From the NCBI RefSeq assembly GCF_000337835.1, contig NZ_AOLM01000027.1, forward strand, positions 245,354-309,353: 64,000 nucleotides of DNA, in the 5' to 3' direction. Made by a program: the position numbers and the translations under genes. How positions within the stretch are numbered: position 1 is the first letter of the stretch; the number at the start of each line of letters is the position of its first letter. Under the pieces are notes generated by a model. That model saw only the letters and a list, made by a program, of their open reading frames with translations, did no database searches and was not told the DNA's origin. The DNA is from Haloferax sulfurifontis ATCC BAA-897 (lineage in GTDB: Archaea; Halobacteriota; Halobacteria; Halobacteriales; Haloferacaceae). This document shows, piece by piece, positions 40,615 to 48,617 of the stretch.

Positions 40615-41328
40615 TCAGGGGGCCCAGTAGGTCGGTTCGTCGCCGCCCTCGGGGATGATGTCGGTTCCCGTGTGCTCGCCGCGGAGGACCGCCGGCGTGA
40701 TGCGGTCGGGGTCCGTGCCGTCGAGGACGATGGTGCGCATCTTCGCGCGCTCGATGAGCTTCGCGGCGAGGAGGTCGACCGGGGCGGACGACCCGGCGTT
40801 CATCTCGATGTCGCCGATGACGTCGACGAGCTCCGCGGCGGTCATCTCCTCGAACTTCGTCGCGTCGGGGTCGGATTTCGGGTCGGCGCTGAACACGCCG
40901 TCGACGCTGGTCGCGTAGACGAGCAGGTCGGCGTCGACGTACTCGGCGAGCGCGGCCGCGACGGCGTCCGTGGTCTGGCCGGGCATGACGCCGCCCATCA
41001 CCGAGATGTCGCCGCGCCGGATGGCGTCGCCGGCGTCCTCGTAGTCGTGGGCGACCTTGGGGTCGACCTGCGAGCCGAGCGCCGCGATGAGCAGGCGGGC
41101 GTTGATTCTGGTCACGTCGATGCCGATCTGGTCGAGTTGGACCTCGTTCGCGCCGAGGTCGCGGGCCGCGCCGATGTAGTCGCGGGCGACGCCGCCGCCG
41201 CCGACGACCGCACCGATTTCGCACCCGTCCCGCGCGAGCGTTTCGACGACGGAGGCGTGAGCCTCCACGCGTCGAGCGTCGAGGTCCGGCGCGAGCACGC
41301 TTCCGCCGATGGAGATGACGACTCTCAT
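40615..41328 (-). CDS. pyrH: UMP kinase
   Basis: 237 residues of the amino-acid kinase fold: MRVVISIGGSVLAPDLD (phosphate-binding loop), GAVVGGGGVARDYI, GVMPGQTTDAVAA and YATSVDGVFSADPKSDP. It makes UDP from UMP, on the route to UTP and CTP. It lies directly upstream of lysS on the same strand with one base between stop and start, so the two form an operon. Confidence 0.93.
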   Translation of the reverse strand: MRVVISIGGSVLAPDLDARRVEAHASVVETLARDGCEIGAVVGGGGVARDYIGAARDLGANEVQLDQIGIDVTRINARLLIAALGSQVDPKVAHDYEDAGDAIRRGDISVMGGVMPGQTTDAVAAALAEYVDADLLVYATSVDGVFSADPKSDPDATKFEEMTAAELVDVIGDIEMNAGSSAPVDLLAAKLIERAKMRTIVLDGTDPDRITPAVLRGEHTGTDIIPEGGDEPTYWAP

Positions 41329-41421
41329 TGCACACGGGTATCCGTGACCGCATCTTAAGGGTTATCAACTGCGAGACGCCCGTGTCGGGGGCTTTAAACC
41401 ACTCTCGCGGCGACTACGGGT

Positions 41422-41766
41422 ATGCGACTCGTCACCGTGGAGACGGTCACGCTCATCGCCGTCGGGTGGGTGCTCGCGCTCGGCGCGATGCTCGTCCGCC
41501 ACCGCCGCGGCGAGGTCGACCGCAGAACCGTCTTCAACTGGGCGCTGGTGGCCTGTTTTTCGGTCGGCTGGGCGCTCTGGCAGTTCGACACGTTGCCCGC
41601 GACGGCCGACACCCCCGTCGGCGCGGCGGCCCCGTGGCTGGCGACGCTCCTCGGTCTCGTCGGCGCGGCCGTCGCCGTCCACCTCTACGGGACCCGCCCG
41701 CGCCCCGAGGCGCGGAAGTCCGAGCCGACACCCGAGTCCGACGAGGCCGGCACGGAGCAATCTTAA
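41422..41766 (+). CDS. Three-helix membrane protein
   Basis: 114 residues with hydrophobic helices at about 9-25, 41-56 and 69-88, joined by polar turns (RHRRGEVDRRTVF), and an acidic, disordered C-terminal tail (PTPESDEAGTEQS). The gene diverges from pyrH and precedes moaE on the same strand by 24 bases. Function unknown; the family is haloarchaeal by look. Confidence 0.68.
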   Translation: MRLVTVETVTLIAVGWVLALGAMLVRHRRGEVDRRTVFNWALVACFSVGWALWQFDTLPATADTPVGAAAPWLATLLGLVGAAVAVHLYGTRPRPEARKSEPTPESDEAGTEQS

Positions 41767-41790
41767 ACCGGCGCGGGCCGTCCTTCGGGT

Positions 41791-42576
41791 ATGCACGTCT
41801 TCGGAATCGTCGGCGCGGGCGCGACGACGCTCTGTGACCGACTCGCCGCGCAGTTAGACGGCCGCGTCGCCACCGTGGAATCGCTCCCCGAGAGCGCGAC
41901 CGAACCGGAGTCGACAGACGGCGTCGCCGCCGCCTACGGCCTCTCGCCGGACGGCAACTGGGTCGGCACCGGCGACGACCGCGACCTCGATGGGCTCCTC
42001 GACGACCTCTCGGCAGAGTACGACTACGCGCTCCTCTCGGGGTTCCCCGACGCGCGCGTCCCGACGGTCGCCCTCGCCGGTGCCGACGCGGCGAGCGTCG
42101 TCAAGGAAGTCGAAACGGCCGACGCCGCGGACGTGGCGTCCCTCGCCGCGGAGGTCGACGCGCACGAACCGCACGTCACGCTCGAAACGCTGGTCGAACG
42201 CGCGAAGGCGGACCCGCTGGAGGTGTACGCCGGCGCGATTGCGACGTTCACCGGACGAGTGCGCGCGAAGGAGGCCGAGGGCGACGACCCGACGCTCAGC
42301 CTCGAATTCGAGAAGTACGACGGGGTCGCGGAGTCGAAGATGGCCGCGATTTCGGAGGAACTGGAGGCACGCGACGGCGTCCTCCGCGTCCTCATGCATC
42401 ACCGGGTGGGCGTCGTCGGCGACGGCGAGGACATCGTGTTCGTCGTCGTCCTCGCGGGGCACCGCCGAGAGGCGTTCCGGACGGTCGAAGACGGAATCGA
42501 CCGCCTGAAAGACGAGGTGCCGATTTTCAAGAAGGAGACGACCACCGACGAGGAGTTCTGGGTCCACGACCGCTGA
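41791..42576 (+). CDS. moaE: Molybdopterin synthase large subunit with N-terminal MobB-like domain
   Basis: 261 residues. The C-terminal part, about 125-261, is MoaE: GAIATFTGRVRAKEAEGDD, LEFEKYDGVAESKMAAISEEL, MHHRVGVVGDGEDIVFVVV and the late PIFKKETTTDEEFWV with the conserved active-site Lys. MoaE adds sulphur to precursor Z together with a thiocarboxylated small protein, a SAMP in haloarchaea. The N-terminal 120 residues resemble a degenerate MobB GTP-binding domain (VFGIVGAGATTLCDRLAAQL); its P-loop has lost the usual GKT. Molybdenum or tungsten cofactor use fits the tup operon. Confidence 0.9.
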   Translation: MHVFGIVGAGATTLCDRLAAQLDGRVATVESLPESATEPESTDGVAAAYGLSPDGNWVGTGDDRDLDGLLDDLSAEYDYALLSGFPDARVPTVALAGADAASVVKEVETADAADVASLAAEVDAHEPHVTLETLVERAKADPLEVYAGAIATFTGRVRAKEAEGDDPTLSLEFEKYDGVAESKMAAISEELEARDGVLRVLMHHRVGVVGDGEDIVFVVVLAGHRREAFRTVEDGIDRLKDEVPIFKKETTTDEEFWVHDR

Positions 42577-42882
42577 GCCGACGCGGATTATTCACGGTAC
42601 GCGGATAGTCGCGTCGGCGGAGAAATCGCCGATATTGCGGCACCGATTTCCGCAAAATGGGTCGTCAGACGGGGTGAATTGGGGTGTTTTCGCCCCATTG
42701 TTTTCTAACTAGTATTTTTAGAAATAATTCCTCAGAATCGGTTCTAAAAAATCTACGTCGATTTCAAAGATTCCTAAAACGAACCGTTTTGGTCGATTCA
42801 AGCTGAAAGCGGCCGAACTAATTCTAACGGACCTTCCTTTATAACAGGTGATGGGCCGATAGGTGGAAGTGAGGTGTACCAG
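42577..42882 (+). promoter_or_regulatory. AT-rich leader with inverted repeats before the DUF7123-like gene
   Basis: This 306-base gap has visibly low GC. It contains a perfect nine-base inverted repeat TTTTTAGAA/TTCTAAAAA (42715-42723 with 42742-42750), a GGGG/CCCC hairpin with T-rich loop (42681-42696) and an imperfect CCTAAAAC/CGTTTTGG hairpin at about 42773-42791. A TTTATAAC box at 42838-42845 probably drives the small downstream gene. The repeats may terminate the moaE transcript or bind a regulator. Confidence 0.55.
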
Positions 42883-43128
42883 ATGAGCGCAACAGTACCC
42901 CCCTCCACCGACAGTAGCTCCAAGGAAGACCGCCTCAAGCAGTACCTGCTCGACCGTGCGAAAGACGGCGAGATGTACTTCAAGAGCAAATTCATCGCCG
43001 ACGACGTCGGCCTGTCTCCCAAGGAGATCGGCGCCCTGATGGTCAAGCTCCGCGACTCCGCGACGGAGCTGACCATCGAGAAGTGGTCGTACACGAGCGC
43101 GACCACGTGGCGCGTCGAGACCGCCTGA
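42883..43128 (+). CDS. DUF7123-like small protein with winged-helix look
   Basis: 81 residues from the ATG at 42883 (MSATVPPSTDSSSKEDRLKQYLL). The body RAKDGEMYFKSKFIADDVGLSPKEIGALMVKLRDSATELTIEKWSYTSATTWRV looks like a compact winged helix: helix, helix, recognition helix and a beta wing. It resembles the DUF7123 family of haloarchaea, by memory. A DNA-binding role is plausible. The unusually long AT-rich leader suggests it is strongly regulated. Confidence 0.68.
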   Translation: MSATVPPSTDSSSKEDRLKQYLLDRAKDGEMYFKSKFIADDVGLSPKEIGALMVKLRDSATELTIEKWSYTSATTWRVETA

Positions 43129-43573
43129 ACGCACGCATCGCCCGCTCCGCGACCGACGCCAGCGTCAGGACGACGCGTACCGCCCGGTCCCCGAACGAAC
43201 TGAACGCGACTCCGCGACAGCCCGCGACCCCACGACAGCCCCGCCGAGCGCGCTCGGACCCCCACGCCGAGACGCGACTCGACCCCCGATACCCCCGCTC
43301 GGTTCGTGACGCCGACGGACCGACCGCCGACGGACCGACCGCCCTCCCCACGGCGCAGAGAGCCGAACTCCCCGCACGCCCCGCCCGAACGGCCTCCACC
43401 ACACATCCCCGGTGACGGCCCACCCGTTCCGCGGCGACGCCCTCACGGTTCCGCGGCGCTTCGCTTTTCGACTTCGACGCAGACGGCCGAGCGACCGCCT
43501 CCCGCGCCGCCGTCGCCCGCCGGTTCGGCTCCCGTCACGGGATTTATGCACGTCGCCCGCCTACCCCACGTCG
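43129..43573. other. Long C-rich gap without a gene
   Basis: This 445-base gap is very GC-rich and poor in A and T, with more C than G on the plus strand. Frames through it give Arg/Pro-rich peptides of the kind seen in non-coding halophile DNA. A short tandem motif (GACGGACCGACCGCC, twice) lies near 43314-43343. The TTTATG box at 43540 belongs to the M50 protease gene. I see no other feature. Confidence 0.5.
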
Positions 43574-44713
43574 ATGGAACAGTCCGAATCGGCGGACGGA
43601 CCGCCGGTGGAGGCGCTTCGCGCCGTCTTCGACGTTCACGAGGTGCGGTCAGACGGTCGCCGACGTATCTACTACGGCGAGTCGCTCGTCCCCGAGCAGA
43701 TGCTCGTCCGCGAAATCTGGTCGGCGTTCCGAGGGGCCGGCTACGACGTTGAAGCGCAGGTTTCGGGACTCGGAGAGACCGACGTGGTCATCGTCGAGCC
43801 GGCCTCGCAGGGCATCGAGGAAATCCCGTGGAAGAACATCACGCTGTTCGCGCTAACGGTCCTCTCGACGCTGTTCGTCGGCGCGTACGCGTGGTACTAC
43901 ATCCCCCTTTCCGACATCGCCGCGAACCCGCTCGTGTTGCTTCGGGCGTGGCCCTTCACCGCCGCGGTCCTCGGCGTCCTCTCGGTCCACGAGCTCGGTC
44001 ACTACGCGGTCGGCCGATACCACGGCGTCAACGTCTCGCTTCCCTACCTCATCCCGTTTATCTTCCCGTTCGGCACGCTCGGTGCCATCATCCGCATGCG
44101 CGGCCAGATGCCCGACCGAAAGACGCTGTTCGACATCGGCGTCGCCGGCCCGCTGGCCGGGCTCTTGGCGACGGTGGTCGTCACGGTCATCGGACTCTCG
44201 CTCGAACCGATGACCGTCCCGAGCGAAGTCCTCGCCCGGTCCGGGGACATGATCGTGTTCAACAACCCGCCGCTCCTCGACGCCATCGCGGCCGTCCTCG
44301 GCCGGCCGACGGAGTACGCCGACCCCCGGACCGTCGTCCATCCCGTCGTCATCGGCGGCTGGGTCGGGATGTTCTTCACCGTCCTCAACCTGCTCCCCGT
44401 CGGCCAACTCGACGGCGGCCACATGGTCCGGGCGATGCTCGGCGAGCGCCAGGAGTCGCTCGCGGCGGCCGTCCCGCTCGTCCTGTTCGGCATCGCCGGC
44501 TACCTCCACTACGTCCGCGGCCTCGGCCTCAACCAGTCCGTCGGCCTGTGGTTCTTCTGGGGCCTGATGTCGACGTTCATCGCCTACAACGGCCCGGCGA
44601 AACCGATAGACGAGACGCCGCTCGGAACGGGCCGGATGGCCGTCGGCCTCTTTACGTTCGCCCTCGGCGCGGCGTGTTTCCTCCTCGTGCCGATTCAGGT
44701 CATTCCGGGGTAG
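43574..44713 (+). CDS. M50 site-2 protease family protein
   Basis: 379 residues from the ATG at 43574. A soluble N-terminal domain (about 1-85) precedes eight or so membrane helices. The zinc site is HELGH (139-143) and the second motif LLPVGQLDGGH lies in the C-terminal half, so all metal ligands are present. No PDZ domain is seen, unlike the protease at 35.8-37.6 kb. It probably performs regulated cleavage within the membrane. A TTTATG box is about 30 bases upstream. Confidence 0.9.
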   Translation: MEQSESADGPPVEALRAVFDVHEVRSDGRRRIYYGESLVPEQMLVREIWSAFRGAGYDVEAQVSGLGETDVVIVEPASQGIEEIPWKNITLFALTVLSTLFVGAYAWYYIPLSDIAANPLVLLRAWPFTAAVLGVLSVHELGHYAVGRYHGVNVSLPYLIPFIFPFGTLGAIIRMRGQMPDRKTLFDIGVAGPLAGLLATVVVTVIGLSLEPMTVPSEVLARSGDMIVFNNPPLLDAIAAVLGRPTEYADPRTVVHPVVIGGWVGMFFTVLNLLPVGQLDGGHMVRAMLGERQESLAAAVPLVLFGIAGYLHYVRGLGLNQSVGLWFFWGLMSTFIAYNGPAKPIDETPLGTGRMAVGLFTFALGAACFLLVPIQVIPG

Positions 44714-44761
44714 AGCCGAGATAGGGCTCGGGCGGGCGCGAACCCGCCGAAAACAGCTATG

Positions 44762-45658
44762 TTACTCGTCGCCGCCGTGGGTGTAACCGCGGTCCGGAAC
44801 GACCTCGCCGTCGGCGACGACGGCCTCGGCGGATTCCGATTCCTCGACGGCGTTCCCGACCACCGTGAGCGGCACGTCGGTCGCCTCGCGGGCGGCGTCG
44901 AGCGCCGACTCGGGGAGCGTAAAGACGAGTTCGAAGTCCTCGCCGAAGAACGCCGCGAGGTCGCGTCTGTCGGCGGAATCGGTCGCGGCCTCGGCGACGG
45001 CGTCGTGGACCGGGAGCGCGTCGAAGTCGAGTTCGAAGCCGCAGTCGCTGGCCTCCGCGAGCTGGTGGACCGAGCGGGCGAGGCCGTCGCTGGAGTCCAT
45101 CATCGCCGTGGCCGACCCGCGGAGGGCGACGCCGGCGGCGACGCGGGGCGTGAACCGAAAGAGGTCGTTGGCGCGGTCGGTCTCGTCCGCCTCGAACAGG
45201 CGGACGGCGGCGGCAGACCTGCCGAGTTCGCCCGTAACGCAGAGCAGGTCGCCCGGGGCCGCGCCCGAGCGGCGAACCGGGTCGTCGGTGCGGCCGATGG
45301 CCGTCGTCGCCGTCGTGAACTCTTGGTGGGTGTCGAGGTCGCCGCCGACGTACTCCGCGCCGACCGCTTCGCAGACGTCCCGCGCGCCCCGGACGAAGTC
45401 GCCGAGTTCGGTCTCGTCGAGTTCGACGGCGGCGTAGGCGGCGACGGCGCAGGTGGCGCTCGCGCCCATCGCGGCCACGTCCGACAGCGACGCGCCGACG
45501 GCCCGCCAGCCGGCGGTGTAGCGGGTCGTCCCCGCGGGGAAGTCCGTCGTCTCGTGGAGCATGTCGGTCGTGACGACGAGGTCGTCGACGACGGCGGCGT
45601 CGTCGCCGGCACCGGGGAGGTCCGCGGCGAGCAGTCTGAGGGCGGCACGCTCGTCCAT
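44762..45658 (-). CDS. thiL: Thiamine-monophosphate kinase
   Basis: 298 residues from the ATG at 45658 (MDERAALRLLAADLPGAGDDAAVV). Metal and ATP-binding segments of the ThiL/PurM-like fold are present: GDDAAVVDDLVVTTDMLHE, VGASLSDVAAMGA, AEYVGGDLDTHQ and MMDSSDGLARSVHQLA. It phosphorylates thiamine monophosphate to the diphosphate cofactor. The longer frame upstream is rejected; it reads into the neighbouring promoter. Confidence 0.93.
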   Translation of the reverse strand: MDERAALRLLAADLPGAGDDAAVVDDLVVTTDMLHETTDFPAGTTRYTAGWRAVGASLSDVAAMGASATCAVAAYAAVELDETELGDFVRGARDVCEAVGAEYVGGDLDTHQEFTTATTAIGRTDDPVRRSGAAPGDLLCVTGELGRSAAAVRLFEADETDRANDLFRFTPRVAAGVALRGSATAMMDSSDGLARSVHQLAEASDCGFELDFDALPVHDAVAEAATDSADRRDLAAFFGEDFELVFTLPESALDAAREATDVPLTVVGNAVEESESAEAVVADGEVVPDRGYTHGGDE

Positions 45659-45823
45659 GCCTCGGACGTGTCGGGCGACGCGGAAATGTCCATCTATCCG
45701 CCGTTGAGTGGCGCCACGGGTTCGGACGACGAGGTGCGGGGCGGCGGCGGCGTCCGCGACGGACCTGTTTCTCGGCCGTCGAATCCGGTGACTTAATGCC
45801 CGTCGTAGACGCATCCCCAGCAA

Positions 45824-46852
45824 ATGGCCCGCGAGAACCTCCGCGCGACGGTGCTCGGTTTCGCAGCGGCGGTCGTCGTCTTCGCCGTCCTGTTCTACTT
45901 CGCGGGCGTGGACGAGCTCATCGACCGGGTGACGATGGCCGAGCCGACCTATCTGGTCGCCATCCTCGCCATCACGCTCGTCTGGCTCGTCGCGTGGGGG
46001 GCGTCGCTGAAGACCGTCCTCGGCGTGCTCGGCGTGGACGTCTCGCTCGTCCGCTCGTTTCTCATCTTCACGGGCGCGACGTTCTCGAACAACATCACCC
46101 CGTTCGGGCAGGCGGGCGGCGAGCCCGTGACCGCGCTTCTCATCTCCCGGAGCGCCGACACCGAGTACGAGACCGGACTGGCCGCCATCGCCAGCGTCGA
46201 CACCGTCAACTTCGTTCCCTCAATCACCATCGCGCTCATCGGCGCGGGCTACTACGCCACGGAGGTGACGCTCGGCCGCAACCTCGAAATCGCGCTCGTC
46301 GCCGTGGTCGGCCTCGCGGTCGGCGTGCCGGCGGCCGTCTACGTCGCGTGGAAGCGCCGCTACGACCTCGAACACCGGCTCATCGGCGTCCTGACGCCGG
46401 TCATCCGAACCGTCTCGCGGTACGTCCCGCGGGCGTCGGTGCCGTCGAACGACGGCATCGAGCGCCGCATCAACGGCTTTTTCCGCTCTATCGAGCGCGT
46501 CGGGCGAAACCCGCGGGGACTGGCGGTCGCCCTCGGCCTGTCGGGGGCCGGGTGGTTCTGCCAGATGGTCGCGCTCTGGGTGGCGTTCCACGCCATCGGC
46601 GCGCCCATCGCCTTCTCCATCGCGCTGTTCGTCGTCCCCATCGGGGCCATCGCCGGCGTGACGCCGCTTCCCGGCGGCGCGGGCGGCATCGAGTGGACGC
46701 TCGCCATCCTCGTCGCCGCCGCGAGCTCCGCCGTCTCGTTCGACGTGGCGACCGCGGGCGTCGTCGTCTTCCGCGGGTTCATCTACTGGGTGCCCGTCGT
46801 CCTCGGCGGCCTCGTGATGGGCACGGAGAGCGCGCGCGGGTGGCGGTCCTGA
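45824..46852 (+). CDS. UPF0104/flippase-like integral membrane protein
   Basis: 342 residues with about eight hydrophobic helices. The conserved features of the lysylphosphatidylglycerol synthase TM family (PF03706) are ATFSNNITPFGQAGGEPVTALL near residues 86-107 and TPLPGGAGGIEW near 284-295. In haloarchaea relatives of this family include AglD-like proteins of glycan assembly; here no glycosyltransferase domain is attached. Substrate unknown. Confidence 0.85.
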   Translation: MARENLRATVLGFAAAVVVFAVLFYFAGVDELIDRVTMAEPTYLVAILAITLVWLVAWGASLKTVLGVLGVDVSLVRSFLIFTGATFSNNITPFGQAGGEPVTALLISRSADTEYETGLAAIASVDTVNFVPSITIALIGAGYYATEVTLGRNLEIALVAVVGLAVGVPAAVYVAWKRRYDLEHRLIGVLTPVIRTVSRYVPRASVPSNDGIERRINGFFRSIERVGRNPRGLAVALGLSGAGWFCQMVALWVAFHAIGAPIAFSIALFVVPIGAIAGVTPLPGGAGGIEWTLAILVAAASSAVSFDVATAGVVVFRGFIYWVPVVLGGLVMGTESARGWRS

Positions 46853-46857
46853 CGGCG

Positions 46858-46921
46858 CGATACGGGCTGTCACCCCGGTGCACGCCGGGCGGGGCGCAGG
46901 AGCCTCCAACCGCCCGTATCG
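46858..46921. ncRNA. Strong hairpin between UPF0104 and S19e genes
   Basis: A perfect ten-base inverted repeat CGATACGGGC/GCCCGTATCG (46858-46867 with 46912-46921) encloses a second small CCCGG/CCGGG hairpin. It lies six bases after the UPF0104 stop and before the TTTAAA box (about 46938) of rps19e. It could be an intrinsic terminator, a small structured RNA or an operator. I do not match it to a known riboswitch. Confidence 0.45.
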
Positions 46922-46966
46922 GGCGAATACGATGCCTTTAAACGCCGCGATTATGAACCAATAGCC

Positions 46967-47422
46967 ATGGTAACCATCTATGACGTCCCGGCGGACGCCC
47001 TCATCGAAGAGGTCGCCGGACGACTCGAGGACCGCATCGAGCAACCCGACTGGATGGCCTTCGCGAAGAGCGGCCAGACCCGCGAGCTCCCGCCTCAGCA
47101 GGACGACTTCTGGTACGTCCGCGGCGCGAGCCTGCTCCGCAAGGTCGCCATGAACGGCCCCGTCGGCGTCGACCGCCTCTCGACCGAGTACGGCGGCCTC
47201 AAGCGCGGTTCCAACCGCTACAGCGTCTCCGGTGCGCACAGCGACGCCGGCAGTAAGAACATCATCCGCACGCTCCTCCAACAGCTCGAAGAGGAGGGCC
47301 TCGTCGAGACCGCCAAGGGCGAGGGGCGCCGCATCACCGCCGAAGGGACGAGCTTCCTCGACAACGCCGCGTCCGACGTGCTCTCCGACCTCGACTGTCC
47401 GGAACTCGAACGCTACGCGTAG
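46967..47422 (+). CDS. rps19e: 30S ribosomal protein S19e
   Basis: 151 residues. S19e signatures: MVTIYDVPADALIEEVAGRLEDR, PDWMAFAKSG, DDFWYVRGASLLRKVAMNGPVGVDRL and YGGLKRGSNRYSVSGAHSDAGSKNIIRTLLQQLE. It is a small-subunit protein of archaea and eukaryotes. TTTAAA at about 46938 is the TATA box. The PDCD5-like gene follows, a common archaeal arrangement. Confidence 0.95.
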   Translation: MVTIYDVPADALIEEVAGRLEDRIEQPDWMAFAKSGQTRELPPQQDDFWYVRGASLLRKVAMNGPVGVDRLSTEYGGLKRGSNRYSVSGAHSDAGSKNIIRTLLQQLEEEGLVETAKGEGRRITAEGTSFLDNAASDVLSDLDCPELERYA

Positions 47423-47527
47423 AGCCGCCGACACACACCGATAGTTCTTCTTCGACCGCCGATTCCCCCAGAGCCGTCGGTATACGGGTCCGTAATGGTT
47501 TTCAGACATCGGACCGTGCGCTAGGGT

Positions 47528-47890
47528 ATGAGTGGCAGTCCCGACGATGAGCGACTGGAGGAGCTTCGAAAGAAGAAGATGCAGGAACTCCAAGAACAGC
47601 AGGGCGGCGGACAGGGCTCCGCCGAGCAACAGCAGGCCGAGGAGGCCGCCCAACAGCGCGCCGAACAGCAGAAACAGGCGCTTCTCAAACAGCACCTGAC
47701 CGACGAGGCCCGCCAGCGGCTCAACGCGGTGCAGATGTCCAAGCCGGACTTCGCAGAACAGGTCGAACGCCAAATCGTCGCCCTCGCCCAGAGCGGGCGC
47801 ATCCAGGGCCGCATCGACGACGACAAGATGAAGGCGCTCCTGAAGGAGCTGCAGCCCGAGTCGAAGAGCTTCAACATCCGCCGCCGGTAA
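47528..47890 (+). CDS. DNA-binding protein of the PDCD5/TFAR19 family
   Basis: 120 residues. A Gln/Glu-rich N-terminal helix ([21 protein letters not shown]) leads to the triple-helix core [53 protein letters not shown], ending [10 protein letters not shown]. The family binds double-stranded DNA in archaea; the eukaryotic homologue is linked to apoptosis. The next gene starts four bases after its stop. Confidence 0.93.
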   Translation: MSGSPDDERLEELRKKKMQELQEQQGGGQGSAEQQQAEEAAQQRAEQQKQALLKQHLTDEARQRLNAVQMSKPDFAEQVERQIVALAQSGRIQGRIDDDKMKALLKELQPESKSFNIRRR

Positions 47891-47893
47891 CAC

Positions 47894-48484
47894 GTGGAAC
47901 TCGCGCTCCTCTACAGCGGCGGCAAGGACTCCTCGCTCGCCGCACTGCTTCTCGACGCCTTCTACGACGTGACGCTCGTGACCGTCCATTTCGGGGTCAC
48001 GGACGACTGGACGCACGCCCGCGACGCGGCGGCCGAACTCGGCTACGCCTTCGAGACGCTGGAACTCGACCGCGAGGTCGCACAGGAGGCGACCGCCCGC
48101 ATGGTCGAAGACGGCTACCCCCGCGGCGGCATCCAGCGCGTCCACGAACACGCCCTCGAAGCGGTCTGCGGGCTCGACTTCGACGCCGTCGCCGACGGCA
48201 CCCGCCGCGACGACCGCGTCCCCTCTATCTCGCGGGCGCAGGCCCAGAGCCTCGAAGACCGCCACGGCGTCGACTACCTTTCGCCGCTTTCGGGGTTCGG
48301 CCGCGGCGCGGTCGACCGCCTCGTGGCGTCGCACCTCGACGTCGAAACCGGCCCGTCCGAGGAGATTCCGAAGGCCGACTACGAGGGCGAACTCCGCCAC
48401 CTCATCGCCGCCGAACACGGGCGGGCGGCGGTCGACGAGGTGTTTCCTGACCACGTCCAGAGCTACGTCCACGGGCGGCGCTGA
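47894..48484 (+). CDS. PP-loop ATPase-like protein (DUF7411-like)
   Basis: 196 residues from a GTG at 47894. The PP-loop motif LLYSGGKDSSLAALLL is at the N-terminus, followed by VTVHFGVTDDW, as in adenine-nucleotide alpha hydrolases that activate tRNA or other acids by adenylation. A later segment, ADGTRRDDRVPSISRAQAQSLEDRHGVDYLSPLSGFGR, fits the family core. The substrate is not known. It is coupled to the PDCD5 gene. Confidence 0.82.
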   Translation: MELALLYSGGKDSSLAALLLDAFYDVTLVTVHFGVTDDWTHARDAAAELGYAFETLELDREVAQEATARMVEDGYPRGGIQRVHEHALEAVCGLDFDAVADGTRRDDRVPSISRAQAQSLEDRHGVDYLSPLSGFGRGAVDRLVASHLDVETGPSEEIPKADYEGELRHLIAAEHGRAAVDEVFPDHVQSYVHGRR

Positions 48485-48510
48485 GGGCGGTCCCCGCGTT
48501 CGGACGCCGC

Positions 48511-48558
48511 CTTCCCGCCTTCCCGCCTTCCCGCCTCCCCGCCTTCTCACCTTCTCGC
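48511..48558. repeat. Six tandem eight-base repeats
   Basis: Six units of eight bases lie in tandem: CTTCCCGC three times, then CTCCCCGC, CTTCTCAC and CTTCTCGC, with one base between the fourth and fifth counted within the run. The array lies just after the PP-loop gene and may vary between strains. It could be a terminator or a recombination hot spot. Confidence 0.6.
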
Positions 48559-48617
48559 CACCAGCCACCGCGGCTCGTACCGCGTCGTTTTTCACGCCAC
48601 CGCGCGCCGGGTGAGTC

